Below are positions 22,583 through 33,001 of a stretch of DNA of 64,000 nt, in pieces. The position numbers and the translations under genes are program-made. The notes under the pieces were generated by a model. That model had not been told where the DNA came from. It saw nothing but the letters and a program-made list of their open reading frames with translations, and did not search any database. This DNA is from Sphingobacteriales bacterium JAD_PAG50586_3 (GTDB lineage Bacteria; Bacteroidota; Bacteroidia; CAMBQF01): contig CP096135.1 of NCBI GenBank assembly GCA_023213195.1, positions 1-64,000 of the forward strand, written 5' to 3'. The stretch's first letter is position 1. Every line of letters starts with the position of its first letter.

Positions 22583-23219
22583 TAAATATCATCGACAAAA
22601 CAACAGAAAATATTTGCAAAGAAATATGGATTAAATCATCTGTTGAGGCAGAATATTTTCCAGTCGACAGAGCTTTTTGGAAAACTATTTAGAAAAAATA
22701 ATGTTGCTAGATATTAAAGAATTTATATACGTAAATATAGAATTAACTAATTCTTTGTATGTAAATCAGCTATTCTTGTGCTTGCCAGAAATCTGGCAAA
22801 AAGTAACAGTGGATGACATTGTTTACCTTGCAGATAATTTCACAAAAACTACTTCATATTTTACATTGATACAATTTATATGTAAATATATTCAAGTAGA
22901 TTTTATTTCTTATATTTTAAAATCTAAAAATATAAGGCATGAAGAAAAAATAAAAATAAAACAGTATTTAAAGCTCCAATGGAATGTATTAATTCTTTCG
23001 GATATAGAAAGAGAATTCCTCGAAACAGGATTTGAAAATGAGTATATACAGTATAATCCAGAAACATGGAGTTACATAAGGCAATTATTTTTACTAGACA
23101 ATCGCATCAGCCCACTTCCGGGCGAAACAGAAGATTTTAGAAAATTTATTGAAGAGTTAACTAATAGTTTTTTTAATCCATCCAGGCAGGTGTTACCAAC
23201 CTGCTTGGAATATATTTAG
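22579..23219 (+). CDS. Putative immunity protein for RHS tip 1 (frameshift near 22674)
   Basis: About 213 residues. It starts with an ATGA overlap with the toxin stop (MINIIDKTTENICKEIW). One T lost in the run 22674-22678 splits it; restored, it reads DRAFLENYLEKIMLLDIKEF. No signal peptide, acidic, mostly helical, with several aromatic-rich segments. I do not recognise the family. Position and translational coupling to the toxin tip are the basis for calling it immunity. Confidence 0.6.
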
Positions 23220-23368
23220 ATGGTCGGTGCCGTTTTATTATATCATCGACCATGGGGAAAATGCATATAAAAGCTAAAAAAATAGCAAATAAAAATTCTG
23301 TAATGGAAACTCCAGGCAGGTGATATACAACTGACAAGGAATAAAATGAGGCAGGATTAAAAATATAC
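23220..23368. other. Convergent intergenic region with GGCAGGTG repeats
   Basis: It lies between the convergent immunity genes 1 and 2. CCAGGCAGGTG occurs just inside the end of immunity gene 1 (about 23181) and again near 23311; a GGCAGGTG copy also precedes RHS tip 2 near 25015. ATGGTCG/CGACCAT forms a hairpin around 23220-23253. These could be terminators or recombination footprints of cassette exchange. Confidence 0.4.
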
Positions 23369-23893
23369 TTAAGAAATATCATTTTTAAACTTCAATATAT
23401 CTTCTTTCCATGATTCGTCATTGGCTATAAATTTTTTATAAACAGGATGACTCGGGCTAAATTCTCTGCCTAATGTTTTATAAATATACTTTTCATTATC
23501 TTCAAATTGATTATATTTTTCAACCCAAGTAAAATTTCCTGTAAAAAGGCTTGGAGCCATTTTATGTAATAAATCTGCCTGAAAATTTAATGTCTCTTTT
23601 ATATTTTCAATAGGATTAGCACTATTATATACATAATTTTCAATATTTTTATTGTTAGAAAAAGCGTAAATATTTATAAATATCCCTATCCAATACTCTT
23701 TTCCCTTGTCATCTTTAGGATTTATAAAGACTGTTTTTAAGTCTAAATAATCAAGCGAAAATGATAAGAGGATAGAATTATTTTTGAGTTCGATAGAATA
23801 ATTTGGATTGTTTACTTCGTATGTAAAATAATAATCCCTTATAATTAATTTATAAGCTTCCAATACGTCCTTATAAAAATTTTCATAACCCAT
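23369..23893 (-). CDS. Putative immunity protein for RHS tip 2
   Basis: 174 residues, starting MGYENFYKDVLEAYK. The start ATG shares one base with the TAA of the toxin tip (TAATG), showing coupling. Acidic, soluble, mixed alpha/beta, with no family I can name. It is assigned as cognate immunity from position only. Confidence 0.6.
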   Translation of the reverse strand: MGYENFYKDVLEAYKLIIRDYYFTYEVNNPNYSIELKNNSILLSFSLDYLDLKTVFINPKDDKGKEYWIGIFINIYAFSNNKNIENYVYNSANPIENIKETLNFQADLLHKMAPSLFTGNFTWVEKYNQFEDNEKYIYKTLGREFSPSHPVYKKFIANDESWKEDILKFKNDIS

Positions 23894-25020
23894 TATTGCG
23901 CAGTTTTTGTTGCTATTCCGTTATTAAAAGTGTATCCTTGGGATTCTAAATGTTTTACTTCTCTCCCAAACATAGTTAAATTTTCGGTTAAATTACCAGC
24001 AGCATCTGTGTTATATAAATTCCTAGCATTATAAGGATCAGAAACAAGACGAATCGCATCACCTCTTTTGATAGCATCGTCTAGCCAAGGCTTATTATAT
24101 AAATCCCAAAATAACTGGTCTCCTCCTTTATCAATTGCTTTTTTATAGAGATCTTGAGATATATTTAAAATGTTTATACCTCCCACATTCTGACCTTGAG
24201 TAAACTGTCCCGATGCGTGAACAAATTCAACGCCTTTACTCCAACGCCCTAATACGGTCGTTGTGGTATTGGCAATTAAATTAATATCATTCCCTCCCCA
24301 AAGACTAGCATTTCTAGCTATTATTTTTAAACTAGTTTTTGCTGATTGTGCAATTGGTATTCCATTTGTGTTAAAAATAGTTTTAAAAACAGTTTTTAAA
24401 CCAATGCCAAGTTCTCCACCAATACCCGGAGTTGGCATTACATCATCAGGACCTTCATTTACAACATTTGCTACGAAAGAGGTGGCTTCCCATGCTGCAT
24501 ATTGCCCTTGAGGTGACATAAGCCAGGGTAGCGCTGCTGAACCTAATCTATAAAATATTGGAGTTGCTATTGCGGCTCCGGTAGCAGTCATTGTGAAACC
24601 TGCTTGATATAAGGTGAATTTATTTAATCCATTTACTGTGCTTGCCGCTGTTTTATCTCCTTTAGCAGCCTCTACCCTCAGTTTTGTTTCACCTTGTCTC
24701 ATTGCCCATAGCATACCATAAAACCCAGGTTCTAATCCATCAATGTCTATATTCGCCACAGGGCTATTACCTGCAAATTGATATGGTGTATACCAGGGAT
24801 AGCTTTCTTTCAATGGATCAATACTTAAAAATCTACCTAAACTGGGATTATTAATACGAAACCCATAATCCTGTGTACGGGTTTCACCATCGTCCTCTTT
24901 CCCATTAAACCCAAACCTGTAGCTATTACTGGTGGTAGAGCGTTCGGCAATTAAGCTGCCAAAGGCATAGTAAATATTTCGAAGAACTTGCTTTAGTAAT
25001 TTAATATATTTATGGCAGGT
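23893..25020 (-). CDS. RHS C-terminal tip 2 with candidate toxin domain, no start codon seen
   Basis: Open from just after the stop of immunity gene 3 (25048) to 23893. RHS core: IYYAFGSLIAERSTTSNSYR, FGFNGKEDDGETRTQDYGFR, SLGRFLSIDPLKESYPWYTP. Next come a hydrophobic, Gly/Ala-rich segment and a C-terminal domain with FWDLYNKPWLDDAIKRGDAI, RLVSDPYNARNLYN and TMFGREVKHLESQGY. This KPWLDxAIxRGD / FGREVxxLxSxGY pattern recurs in polymorphic toxin C-termini, but I cannot assign its activity. No ATG/GTG lies before the core; the first TTG is at 24813, inside it. It may therefore be a silent donor cassette. Confidence 0.6.
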   Translation of the reverse strand, partial: TCHKYIKLLKQVLRNIYYAFGSLIAERSTTSNSYRFGFNGKEDDGETRTQDYGFRINNPSLGRFLSIDPLKESYPWYTPYQFAGNSPVANIDIDGLEPGFYGMLWAMRQGETKLRVEAAKGDKTAASTVNGLNKFTLYQAGFTMTATGAAIATPIFYRLGSAALPWLMSPQGQYAAWEATSFVANVVNEGPDDVMPTPGIGGELGIGLKTVFKTIFNTNGIPIAQSAKTSLKIIARNASLWGGNDINLIANTTTTVLGRWSKGVEFVHASGQFTQGQNVGGINILNISQDLYKKAIDKGGDQLFWDLYNKPWLDDAIKRGDAIRLVSDPYNARNLYNTDAAGNLTENLTMFGREVKHLESQGYTFNNGIATKTAQ

Positions 25021-25047
25021 GAGAACATCTGCCGGGATGAATATAAT

Positions 25048-25581
25048 TTAAACACCAAATAACATTTTATAAAAACCCACACAATCCTTTCCTCCTGCAA
25101 TGTATCCACATTTTTCACTAAATTCTAATGTAGCAGGTATATCATCATATTCTATTTCATCTGTTAACCGCTTAATAAAAAAATCGACACAAAAAATTAA
25201 TGCCTCAAGAAATTTTTGATCTGAATCTGCACACTTCCAAAGTGTTTTTTCATTTTGATCAATACAAAGTACAATTCCTGACTTTATTTCAACCACCAAA
25301 TAATCAATTTCAACATTGCCCAAATAATAGAAGTTGTCACTTGTATTAACATTTTTAAAAAAATCAATAGCGCCAATATGTATTAAACTAGCATTGTAAT
25401 ATTCAACAAGTTTCAGTAATTCATTGTCTTCAACAATATTATAATTAATAGTTGATTTGACAGAACATTTGTAGTTATCTGCCAATCTTTTTTTAGTTTG
25501 TTTATCAATATCAATCTTAGTATTATTATTCAAGTACAAAGAATATCTATTTATTTCGGCACAAAAAACTTCTATTGTCAT
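25048..25581 (-). CDS. Putative immunity protein for RHS tip 3
   Basis: 177 residues (MTIEVFCAEINRYSLYLNNN). The start lies 3 bp after the toxin stop. The central part FYYLGNVEIDYLVVEIKSGI with following VLCIDQ resembles SUKH/SMI1-type immunity proteins in strand order, but the similarity is too weak to assert. Cytoplasmic, no signal peptide. Confidence 0.55.
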   Translation of the reverse strand: MTIEVFCAEINRYSLYLNNNTKIDIDKQTKKRLADNYKCSVKSTINYNIVEDNELLKLVEYYNASLIHIGAIDFFKNVNTSDNFYYLGNVEIDYLVVEIKSGIVLCIDQNEKTLWKCADSDQKFLEALIFCVDFFIKRLTDEIEYDDIPATLEFSEKCGYIAGGKDCVGFYKMLFGV

Positions 25582-25584
25582 ATA

Positions 25585-26604
25585 TTAATATTTTTGTTTA
25601 GAAAGATCTTCATCGCTTGGATCATAATGGCTTCCATCTTCGTTATATATCCAAATGTCTTTTCTACTTTCAATCCACCCTGCTCCAATATATTTATGTT
25701 GTTTATCATCCCAAATGTAACTAGAATACACATCACATCTAACTTCTTTATAAAACACATAGTCCTCTCCATCCTTATCCTTTTTATAGTGGTTTGTAAC
25801 TCCAGTAATTGTATAGTATTGATCTGAATCTAATCCTACTCTACGAACTACCCCAATTCTATCTTCTGGATCACAAAAGCATTGAAATAGATTGATAAGG
25901 GCATCTGGATTTTCTGTCTTAAGTGCGGCAGCTTCAGAAAAAATATTGTAAAGAGAGACAGCTTTCCCTAACCATGACATAGTTGACTTAATATTGATTC
26001 CTTTAAGATTTAGGTGCAACTGTTTGAAATAATCTAAATGGGCTCGTGCTGGAATTCCGGCTGCCATTTTTCCTTGATCTATGTGATGATGTAACAATGG
26101 GCCACCTTTGTATGATGCATGGCTAGGATTATATTTAATCCATGTATTATCTACGGTAGGAGAAATACCTGCTTTTATTAATGCAACATTATTCTTACTA
26201 AACATTTCCGGATTAGCTATTAGTGCTTGGCGCCAATACCATGGGCCATTTCTTGGATAGCCTGCGGCATTTACTGCTGATCCTGCAGGAGCACTTGTCA
26301 TATCAATTTTAGGAGCAGTAGAATATAATTGTTTTGGATCATCAGGACATGTTGGACAAGGTCCTGTAGGAGAATCCCCATTTATGTCAGACATTACAAT
26401 AGGGTTATCAGAAAAAGTAGCATAATTACTAATCGAAATCTGATCAATAGGATCAATGTTCCATCGTCTACCAGTTCTGCTATCATATTCCCAATATTCA
26501 GCCGTATTAATACTACCTATCCCAGCAATTTCATTCTCTCTCTCTTGTCCATTAAACCCAAAGCGGTAGCCCACACCAGGAGCGGAGCCGGTGCGGCCCG
26601 GCAT
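25585..26604 (-). CDS. RHS C-terminal tip 3 with HNH-type nuclease-like toxin domain
   Basis: 339 residues from the ATG in SPMPGRTG at 26604; a stop codon closes the frame just upstream of KNYYAFGS, so the RHS shell is missing. Core: YRFGFNGQERENEIAGIGSI, YDSRTGRRWNIDP, NYATFSDNPIVMSDINGD. The tip has YWRQALIANPEMFSKNNVAL followed by WIKYNPSHASYKGGPLLHHH and IDQGKMAAGIPARAH. The LHHHIDQG...AxxxPxxxH arrangement fits the HNH/Endo VII superfamily of toxin nucleases, with the clustered His as metal/catalytic residues. The following gene is its likely immunity partner. Confidence 0.7.
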   Translation of the reverse strand: MPGRTGSAPGVGYRFGFNGQERENEIAGIGSINTAEYWEYDSRTGRRWNIDPIDQISISNYATFSDNPIVMSDINGDSPTGPCPTCPDDPKQLYSTAPKIDMTSAPAGSAVNAAGYPRNGPWYWRQALIANPEMFSKNNVALIKAGISPTVDNTWIKYNPSHASYKGGPLLHHHIDQGKMAAGIPARAHLDYFKQLHLNLKGINIKSTMSWLGKAVSLYNIFSEAAALKTENPDALINLFQCFCDPEDRIGVVRRVGLDSDQYYTITGVTNHYKKDKDGEDYVFYKEVRCDVYSSYIWDDKQHKYIGAGWIESRKDIWIYNEDGSHYDPSDEDLSKQKY

Positions 26605-26659
26605 CGGGCTGCCAAAGGCATAGTAATTCTTTTAAGTGTTGTACTTAGGCAATTCAGTT

Positions 26660-26677
26660 TTTCAAAGAACGGTTTAG
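26660..26677 (-). repeat. 18-bp boundary repeat of the RHS cassette array (right copy)
   Basis: Exact reverse complement of 21477-21494. It stands upstream of tip 3 and marks the place where RHS core homology starts. A degenerate third copy (GTTCTTCGAAATA) lies at about 24975-24990, upstream of tip 2. Confidence 0.7.
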
Positions 26678-27094
26678 TAGTTCAAATATAACTGTTTTTT
26701 GTAAAACAAGAAAGAAATTAGCTATAGCTTTTACTTGACAAAGGGGTATGCAAGGTTGTACCTTTGTATGATAGGGACGAGGGGTTAGAGGTGGGGACGG
26801 GATAACTAAAGCATTAATTTAATTAAAACTAAACTATGTCTGCTGCAAGCACTATAAAACCAAGGTTCATTTTGCAATTTTTTCTTACAGCCATGTGGCG
26901 TAAGCAACAGTAAACTACTTTACAAAATTAAAAATGTTGCGCGTGTTTATTGGTTGTTAAAGTTTTACTTTAAGTCGGAAGGTGTATCTGCAATGGAAAA
27001 TGATTGCAAAAACGTTAAATTTTATTACAACAGAAAGGGATTCCTATTGAACAACCGTAACCATTACCTCAGGTTTTATTTCTATTATTGTTTT
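26678..27094. other. Intergenic region before the GH13 gene
   Basis: No convincing gene. The plus strand is open from 26954 but lacks coding character before the signal peptide at 27095. On the minus strand a TATATTTG element sits just upstream of the 18-bp repeat and could be the -7 box for RHS tip 3. Confidence 0.35.
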
Positions 27095-28806
27095 ATGAAA
27101 TTACGATTGGTAATAGCAGTGCTATTGTTAGTGTGTAAGTTACATGCGCAGGATAGCAGCCGGGTTTGGTGGAAAGAAACTACCATATACCAGTTATATC
27201 CGCGGTCTTTTGCTGATAGCAATAACGATGGCATTGGCGATTTGCGTGGCATAATAAATAAGCTGGATTATGTTAAACATATGGGCTTTGAAACGATATG
27301 GATATCGCCGTTTTATGAAAGCCCCAAGCCGATTTTGGCTATGATATAAGCAACTACTACGCCATAGCACCTGAGTATGGCAGCCTTGCCACTGTTGACA
27401 GCCTGATAGCGGAAACGCATAAGCGGGGAATGAAGATTGTGTTTGATTTGGTGCTTAACCATACGTCAGACCAGCACCCGTGGTTTAAAGAGTCGGCGAG
27501 TAGCCGCACCAACCCCAAAGCCGATTGGTATATTTGGCGCGATGGACGAGGCAAAAACGGCAAGCGTCCGCCTAACAACTGGTATAACGTAATAAGCCAA
27601 AAAGGGTGGACGTATAGTAAGCAACGCGGTCAGTGGTATTACTCGGCATTTTTAAACTTTCAGCCCGATTTAAATTATAGAAATCCCGATGTTAAGGATG
27701 CTATGTTCAACGTAGTTAAGCATTGGCTAGGCAGCGGGGTTGATGGAATACGGCTTGATATTTTTAATTGCATAATGGAAGACTCGTTACTGCGCGATAA
27801 CCCCAAAGTATTAACCTATGTTCCCTCGGCACAGCATTTAAAAACCAAGTTTCAAAATCGGACCAATAACATAAACCACCCCGACAATTTTGCTTTGGCG
27901 AGGGAACTGCGCGATACCATTGACAAGTTTACCAACCCGCCCCGTTTTATGGTTGGCGAGGCTGTGGGCAGCGTGAACGATAATATGCCACTGGTTGGTA
28001 AAGATGGCGATGGGTTAAACCTGGTGTTTTTGTTTGACATGATATTTTACGACTTTAAACCCAAGTTTTTCCGAGACCGGATAAGGCTATATGAAGAGCT
28101 TTGCCCGCACCCATTAACGCCCACCATAGTATTTGGCAACCACGATAATAACCGTAGCATAAACCGCATAAAAAACAACCTGCAAAAGGCCCGTTTGCTG
28201 GCTTTATTTCAACTTACTGCCCGCGGCGTGCCTGTTGTGTACTATGGCGAAGAGACAGGCATGGAAAACGTTAGTATTCCAAAGAAGGATGCGCAGGACC
28301 CCATATCGGACATGATGAAGGCTGTGCCCCAGTTTATACGCAACACATTGCCTGTACCCCTAAACCGCGATGTATGCCGCACACCTATGCAGTGGGACAC
28401 TACCGCCAATGCGGGCTTTAGCAAGACCAAGCCGTGGCTGCCTGTTGGACCCGATGCAAAGCACCGCAATGTGCAAACACAAAGCGCCGACAGTTTATCT
28501 CTACTTAATACATACAGGGATTTGCTGCATTTGCGCGATACTACAGCCGCTTTTAAAGGCGGCAGGATAATATTTGAGAATGAATTAACAACTAAAAATG
28601 TGTTGGCTTACACCCGCATAGCTGCTAATGATGGGATTTATACAGTATTAATTAATTTCTCGGGCAAAACGCAAACCATACCGTTACCTTGCAATACTTG
28701 GTACACCGGGCTCTACAGTATAAACCCCGGCGACAGTATTACTAAAGATAAATTTATATTAGGTCCTTACGGGGGAATAATTGCTAAAACCAATACCGGC
28801 AAATGA
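27095..28806 (+). CDS. Secreted GH13 alpha-glucosidase / alpha-amylase family enzyme (frameshift near 27328)
   Basis: About 570 residues. The ATG at 27095 gives a signal peptide ([19 protein letters not shown]), which decides the start. The GH13 barrel opens [20 protein letters not shown]. One G lost near 27328 splits the gene between SPFYESPK and [13 protein letters not shown]. Catalytic residues are visible: nucleophile Asp in [11 protein letters not shown] (about 220), acid/base Glu in MVGEAVGSV (about 287), third Asp in FGNHDNNRS (about 350). The oligo-1,6-glucosidase-like motifs suggest action on alpha-1,4/1,6 gluco-oligosaccharides or trehalose-type sugars. Periplasmic or exported. It stands alone, without SusCD. 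Confidence 0.88.
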
Positions 28807-28808
28807 GC

Positions 28809-29899
28809 TTATTCTTTCCCCAAGGTAACGTTTTTCCAGTTGTATTTATCGTTGCCAATTTTCCATATAAACCCATCTATTACATAATGGGTAAACTGTG
28901 GCACAGCCAATAAGGGTACAATAATATTCAGTAGCCTGTTGTTGTTGATATGGGGGATGAAGCTAAAAAATGAAAATATGGATTTATGCTCGGCCCATAC
29001 CATAGAATCCCACAGGCCTTCTTCAACAAATGCAAGCAAAATTATTATGCCTACAAACAAAGGCACAGCAGCCAGTTTAAATATAGAAGAAATTGATAAT
29101 GGCTTTTTTCTATGCTATTTACTCCGTATTTTTTGCGGCCATAAAACCAAACCAGGGCCATATAGGGTATGCCATGCGAAAGCACATTCAAGGCGGTAAA
29201 AGCTAAATCGCCATTATAGTAAACTATGCCAAAATACCAGGAAAGAAATGTGCCCACTATAAGTACATTTTTAGGCAGGCTAAATGATTTATTTTTGAAT
29301 GAAATGTATGCTTCTTTGCCAATATAAACGCCAATAACAATTAAATAAAGAACCGTAAGCAAGGGTGCAAGCCAAGGCAGGTTAAAGTAAATAAAATCGC
29401 CCTCTACAAACCAATCAAAATCTTTTTCGGGGTGCAGGTGCCAGTACAAAACAGGGTATACTGTAGCAACGTAAATGGCAATACCATCAAACGTTCTGGA
29501 AAATTTATTGTATACCTCTTTGCGCGAATATATCCGCATAAAGCCATACTGCTGGCGTATAAAATGAAACACCGCCACATAAGCCAATAAGCGCCAAAAA
29601 TAGAGCGGGTTTAAACCATAGGCTACCACGCCAATAATAAATACAACAAATGGTATATTAATTAAGACCGACCGGTGTTTTTGTAGTGTTTCAGGGTCGA
29701 AATAGGTGCGGTAAATTGAACTGTAAACGTGGGCCACATCAACCATTAAAACCAGAAAAACCCATGCCATTGGCGATACTTCGGCACCGTTGATATAATC
29801 GTATGGCAACAATGCAATTACCAACAGCGTAAGCAGCGGAGGCGAGAGGACAAAAAGCCCATCGGCTAAAGCGGAGTATATCCATGCCTGCTTTTTCAT
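28809..29899 (-). CDS. Polytopic membrane protein, last gene of the polyamine-linked operon (frameshift near 29076)
   Basis: About 363 residues after one A is restored at 29076-29078, where SHYQFLLYL joins KLAAVPLFVG. The start at MKKQAWIYSALADGLF (29899) lies 10 bp past the upstream stop. Eight or more hydrophobic segments. His-containing motifs inside or next to helices are notable: DVAHVYSSIYRTYFD, FHFIRQQYGFMR, LSHGIPYMALVWFYG and VPQFTHYVIDGFIWK. Such spaced intramembrane His may bind metal, as in di-iron membrane oxygenases, but I cannot assign a family. Its place after a FAD amine-oxidase-like gene suggests a shared substrate. Confidence 0.62.
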
Positions 29900-29909
29900 G
29901 CTATTGAAT

Positions 29910-31516
29910 TTACCATTTTTTCGGCAGCACGGTAGCCTTGGTAAAGGCTTCTTCAAATACCGGGAGCCCTAAATCGCTATGGGCAAAATAAATAGTTCCG
30001 TTTATAGTTTGCTTTGCCTGTTTACGCTCATTGCCGGTTATAAAACCAAGCGTGGGCCTTGCCATTGCGTGGCCCCAAAGCCAAACATCAAGGTTTTCAA
30101 TCTCCTCTTCAATATGGGGGTGCGCCCGTTTAAGGTCGGCAATAATTTCCTGCTGAAAAGCAGCAATATCTTTTGCGTGGGCCTGTTGGCGCATTTGCGC
30201 AGGTTCTCCTGTTGAAAGGGGTTTGTAGTAGGTTAGCACCACCTGCTTTTGGTGCAGCTTTGTGTGTTGGTGGCAAGAGTTTATGTAGCCCAAGCCATCG
30301 CTTTTATACAACACATTATCCCAACTTAGGGGGCGGTTATCAGACCTATCTAAAGGTGCATTTTTTAATGTAAGGTTGGCAACCATCCACGGGGCGTAGC
30401 TAAAGGCATCGTAATTCAATTGCCTGCCACTTAGCAACCGCTTATTGATAAACTGCGGGGTAGCCATTAGCACCTTGCGGGCTATAATGCGCACTGTTGC
30501 ATCGGTACCTGCTTTGTTGTAATACACATGGCACATATTATCAGGCCCCTCCTCTACCCTATATACCAGCGCATTGGTTTTGATATTGCCTTTTGTATGC
30601 TGTTGAAGTTTATCAGCCAGAAAGCCATTGCCCTGGGGCCATGTTAGCACATCGCCATTCTCAGCATTAGCAGCCAAGCCACGCCTGCCTGCAAAGTAAT
30701 GTATACCTGCAAATGCCGATGTTTTGGCACTCTCTGTACCATAATCGTCGCGGCAGCAGTAGTTTGCATACCAAAACACTTTATCAGAAGTAAAACCCTG
30801 CTGCTTTAAAAAGTCTACAAACGATATGTTATCCAACGCTATGGTTTCGGGTGTAAAAGCGCTATCATCTACAGGCAATGCAAACAGCGGTTTTCCACTG
30901 GCATCTACCGCGTTTTTATACCCTTCCATAAGCTTATGGAAACGTTCTAATTCATCATTATCATTTTTACTATTGCCCAGCTGCGGAATAATGCCATTTT
31001 GCCAAACCCCGTGGGTAAACAACCGCTCTTCAGGTGCGTGGCACAAGTACAGTTCATTATACACCGGAAGGCCTTCTGCAGTGAAGTTATGTATGCAGCC
31101 GGCTTCGTTTAAAAAGCTAAGAATCTCTTTATGTTCAGGGCCGGGAATAGGCAAATAATGCGCGCCCCAAGGGTATGCACTAACGCTGTTGTTGCCCGAG
31201 CGTGAATTGCCCCCGGCTGCTCTTCTAAATCTAACAGCACAAAATTGGTTATGCCCTTGCTGTGCAGGTAGCGCGCAGCCGAAAGGCCGGCAATACCGCC
31301 ACCTACTATTACATAGTCTTTTTCGTCAAACTCGGTTGGTTCAGCAAATTTTCCATCGCGTAACTTGTGGCCTGTTTTTGCATTGGCACCCAGCAGGCGG
31401 CCCGGAATAACTTTTTTGCTGTTTTTACAGCCACTTACGCTAAGGCCCAAAGCCAATCCGCCACTAACGGTAAGCGCGGTTGTAATAAATTTTTTGCGAG
31501 AAAATTTACTGCCCAT
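29910..31516 (-). CDS. FAD-dependent amine-oxidase-like oxidoreductase, exported (frameshift at 31210-31214)
   Basis: About 535 residues. The start at ATG 31516 overlaps the speE-like stop by 11 bp. The N terminus is a Tat-like/lipoprotein leader (SKFSRKKFITTALTVSGG followed by GLSVSGC). FAD motif VIVGGGIAGLSAARYL. One C lost in the run 31210-31214 breaks the frame between EEQPG and GNSRSGNNSVSAYPWGAHYL. The FAD-containing amine oxidase family oxidises amines, including polyamines. Location beside speD- and speE-like genes makes a polyamine derivative a reasonable substrate, but that is inference. Confidence 0.75.
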
Positions 31517-32999
31517 AACTACCCCACTCGTCTTCAAAATACTGTACCAAAACCTGGTTGTTCAGGCGGTTTACATCGGCAGGCCGTTTATCCATATCGG
31601 GCGGAAAATGAAACATTGGCGGCAACATGCTTGCTGTAAGAAATTTGTGGCTACCCTGTATGGTTGGTATTGTATACCCGTTTCTGTTTAATATAATATA
31701 GCCCCACTCTCCAAAAGATGGCACGTATGCGTGATATGGGGCGGTTTTAAAGCTGCAACTTTGTATGGTGTTGTTGATACACCAAAACGATTTTGGCGCA
31801 GCCAATGGCGATGTACATTGCACCACCGCGGCACCATCTACAGCCAGCGAATTGTGCAGTAAACGGTAAAATGCCGTGGTATATAATTTACCTACCGAGT
31901 AGTTTGTAGGATCAGGAAAATCAATAATAATACAATCAAAAGCAACAGGGTTATTCTTAAGCCACTCAAAAGCATCAGCGTTAACCACCTTTACTTTAGA
32001 TGATAGCAAAGCGCTGTCGTTTAAGGCTGTTAGCATATTCATGGTGCTGAACAGTTTGGTAACCTCCGCATCTAAATCTACTAACGTAATATTTTTTACC
32101 GTTGGATATTTCAACACCTCGCGCACGGCAAGGCCATCGCCACCGCCTAAAAGCAATACATTTTCAGGGTCTTTTACGCTTTGCATTACCGGGTGTACCA
32201 ATGCCTCGTGGTAGCGGTATTCATCAGTAGAACTAAACTGTAAATTGCCATTTAAATACAGCTTAATATTATTCCTGTTCCGGGTTAAAACAATGCGTTG
32301 GTAGGGCGATGATTTTGAATAAATTACTTTATCAGGATAGGTTTGCTCTTCTGATATTGCCATAATATCATCAGCCAGAACAAAACCACCGGTAAGCAGC
32401 AATAACGATACTACTGCCGATGTTTTAAGATAGTTGCGCCACGGTAAACGTTTACCAAAATACAGGCATACCCAAAAGGCTACACCCACATTTAACAAAC
32501 CGAATAAAAATGAAGTGCGCACTAAGCCTAACTGCGGTACTAATAGCAACGGAAAAATAACCGATGCAAGAAGTGCGCCTATATAATCAAACGTAAATAC
32601 CTTAGATACTAAATCGCTAAAGTTTAGCTCGTCTTTAAGTATACGCATTAGCAAAGGAATTTCCATGCCAACCATAATGCCGGTAAGGCTTATAAGCATA
32701 TACAACACTATGCGAAAACTCTCTACATGCTCAAACAACAAGAATAACAGAGCAGAGCTAAAGCCACCTATAAGTCCCACTAAAATTTCTACCTGCACAA
32801 ACCAACCCAACAGGTTTTTGTTGAAGTACCTTGATAGCCACGAACCTATGCCCATAGAAAAAAGGTAAACCCCTATTATGGTAGAAAACTGGGTAACAGA
32901 ATCGCCAAGCAGGTAGCTGGCCAATGTGCCTGCCACCAACTCGTAAATTAAGCCACAGGTGGCTACTACAAAAATGGAAATAAGTAATACCAGTTGCAT
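31506..32999 (-). CDS. Membrane-anchored spermidine-synthase-like aminopropyltransferase
   Basis: 497 residues, unbroken. The N-terminal half has about seven hydrophobic helices (LVLLISIFVVATCGLIYELV ... ). The C-terminal half is a Rossmann aminopropyltransferase domain: LLLGGGDGLAVREVLKYP, TLVDLDAEVTKLFSTMN, VVNADAFEWLKN, CIIIDFPDPTNYSVGKLYT. The acidic GGGDG and D-x-D/P positions match SpeE. Membrane-fused versions are a known subgroup distinct from housekeeping SpeE. It lies 2 bp after the DUF350 gene. Product probably an aminopropylated amine, acceptor unknown. Confidence 0.85.
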   Translation of the reverse strand: MQLVLLISIFVVATCGLIYELVAGTLASYLLGDSVTQFSTIIGVYLFSMGIGSWLSRYFNKNLLGWFVQVEILVGLIGGFSSALLFLLFEHVESFRIVLYMLISLTGIMVGMEIPLLMRILKDELNFSDLVSKVFTFDYIGALLASVIFPLLLVPQLGLVRTSFLFGLLNVGVAFWVCLYFGKRLPWRNYLKTSAVVSLLLLTGGFVLADDIMAISEEQTYPDKVIYSKSSPYQRIVLTRNRNNIKLYLNGNLQFSSTDEYRYHEALVHPVMQSVKDPENVLLLGGGDGLAVREVLKYPTVKNITLVDLDAEVTKLFSTMNMLTALNDSALLSSKVKVVNADAFEWLKNNPVAFDCIIIDFPDPTNYSVGKLYTTAFYRLLHNSLAVDGAAVVQCTSPLAAPKSFWCINNTIQSCSFKTAPYHAYVPSFGEWGYIILNRNGYTIPTIQGSHKFLTASMLPPMFHFPPDMDKRPADVNRLNNQVLVQYFEDEWGSYGQ

Positions 33000-33001
33000 G
33001 C

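Noticed and set aside
21477..26677. Insertion sequence with 18-bp terminal inverted repeats
   Set aside because: No transposase is present, and the repeats lie at the same offset upstream of homologous RHS cores, so a cassette boundary is a better explanation.
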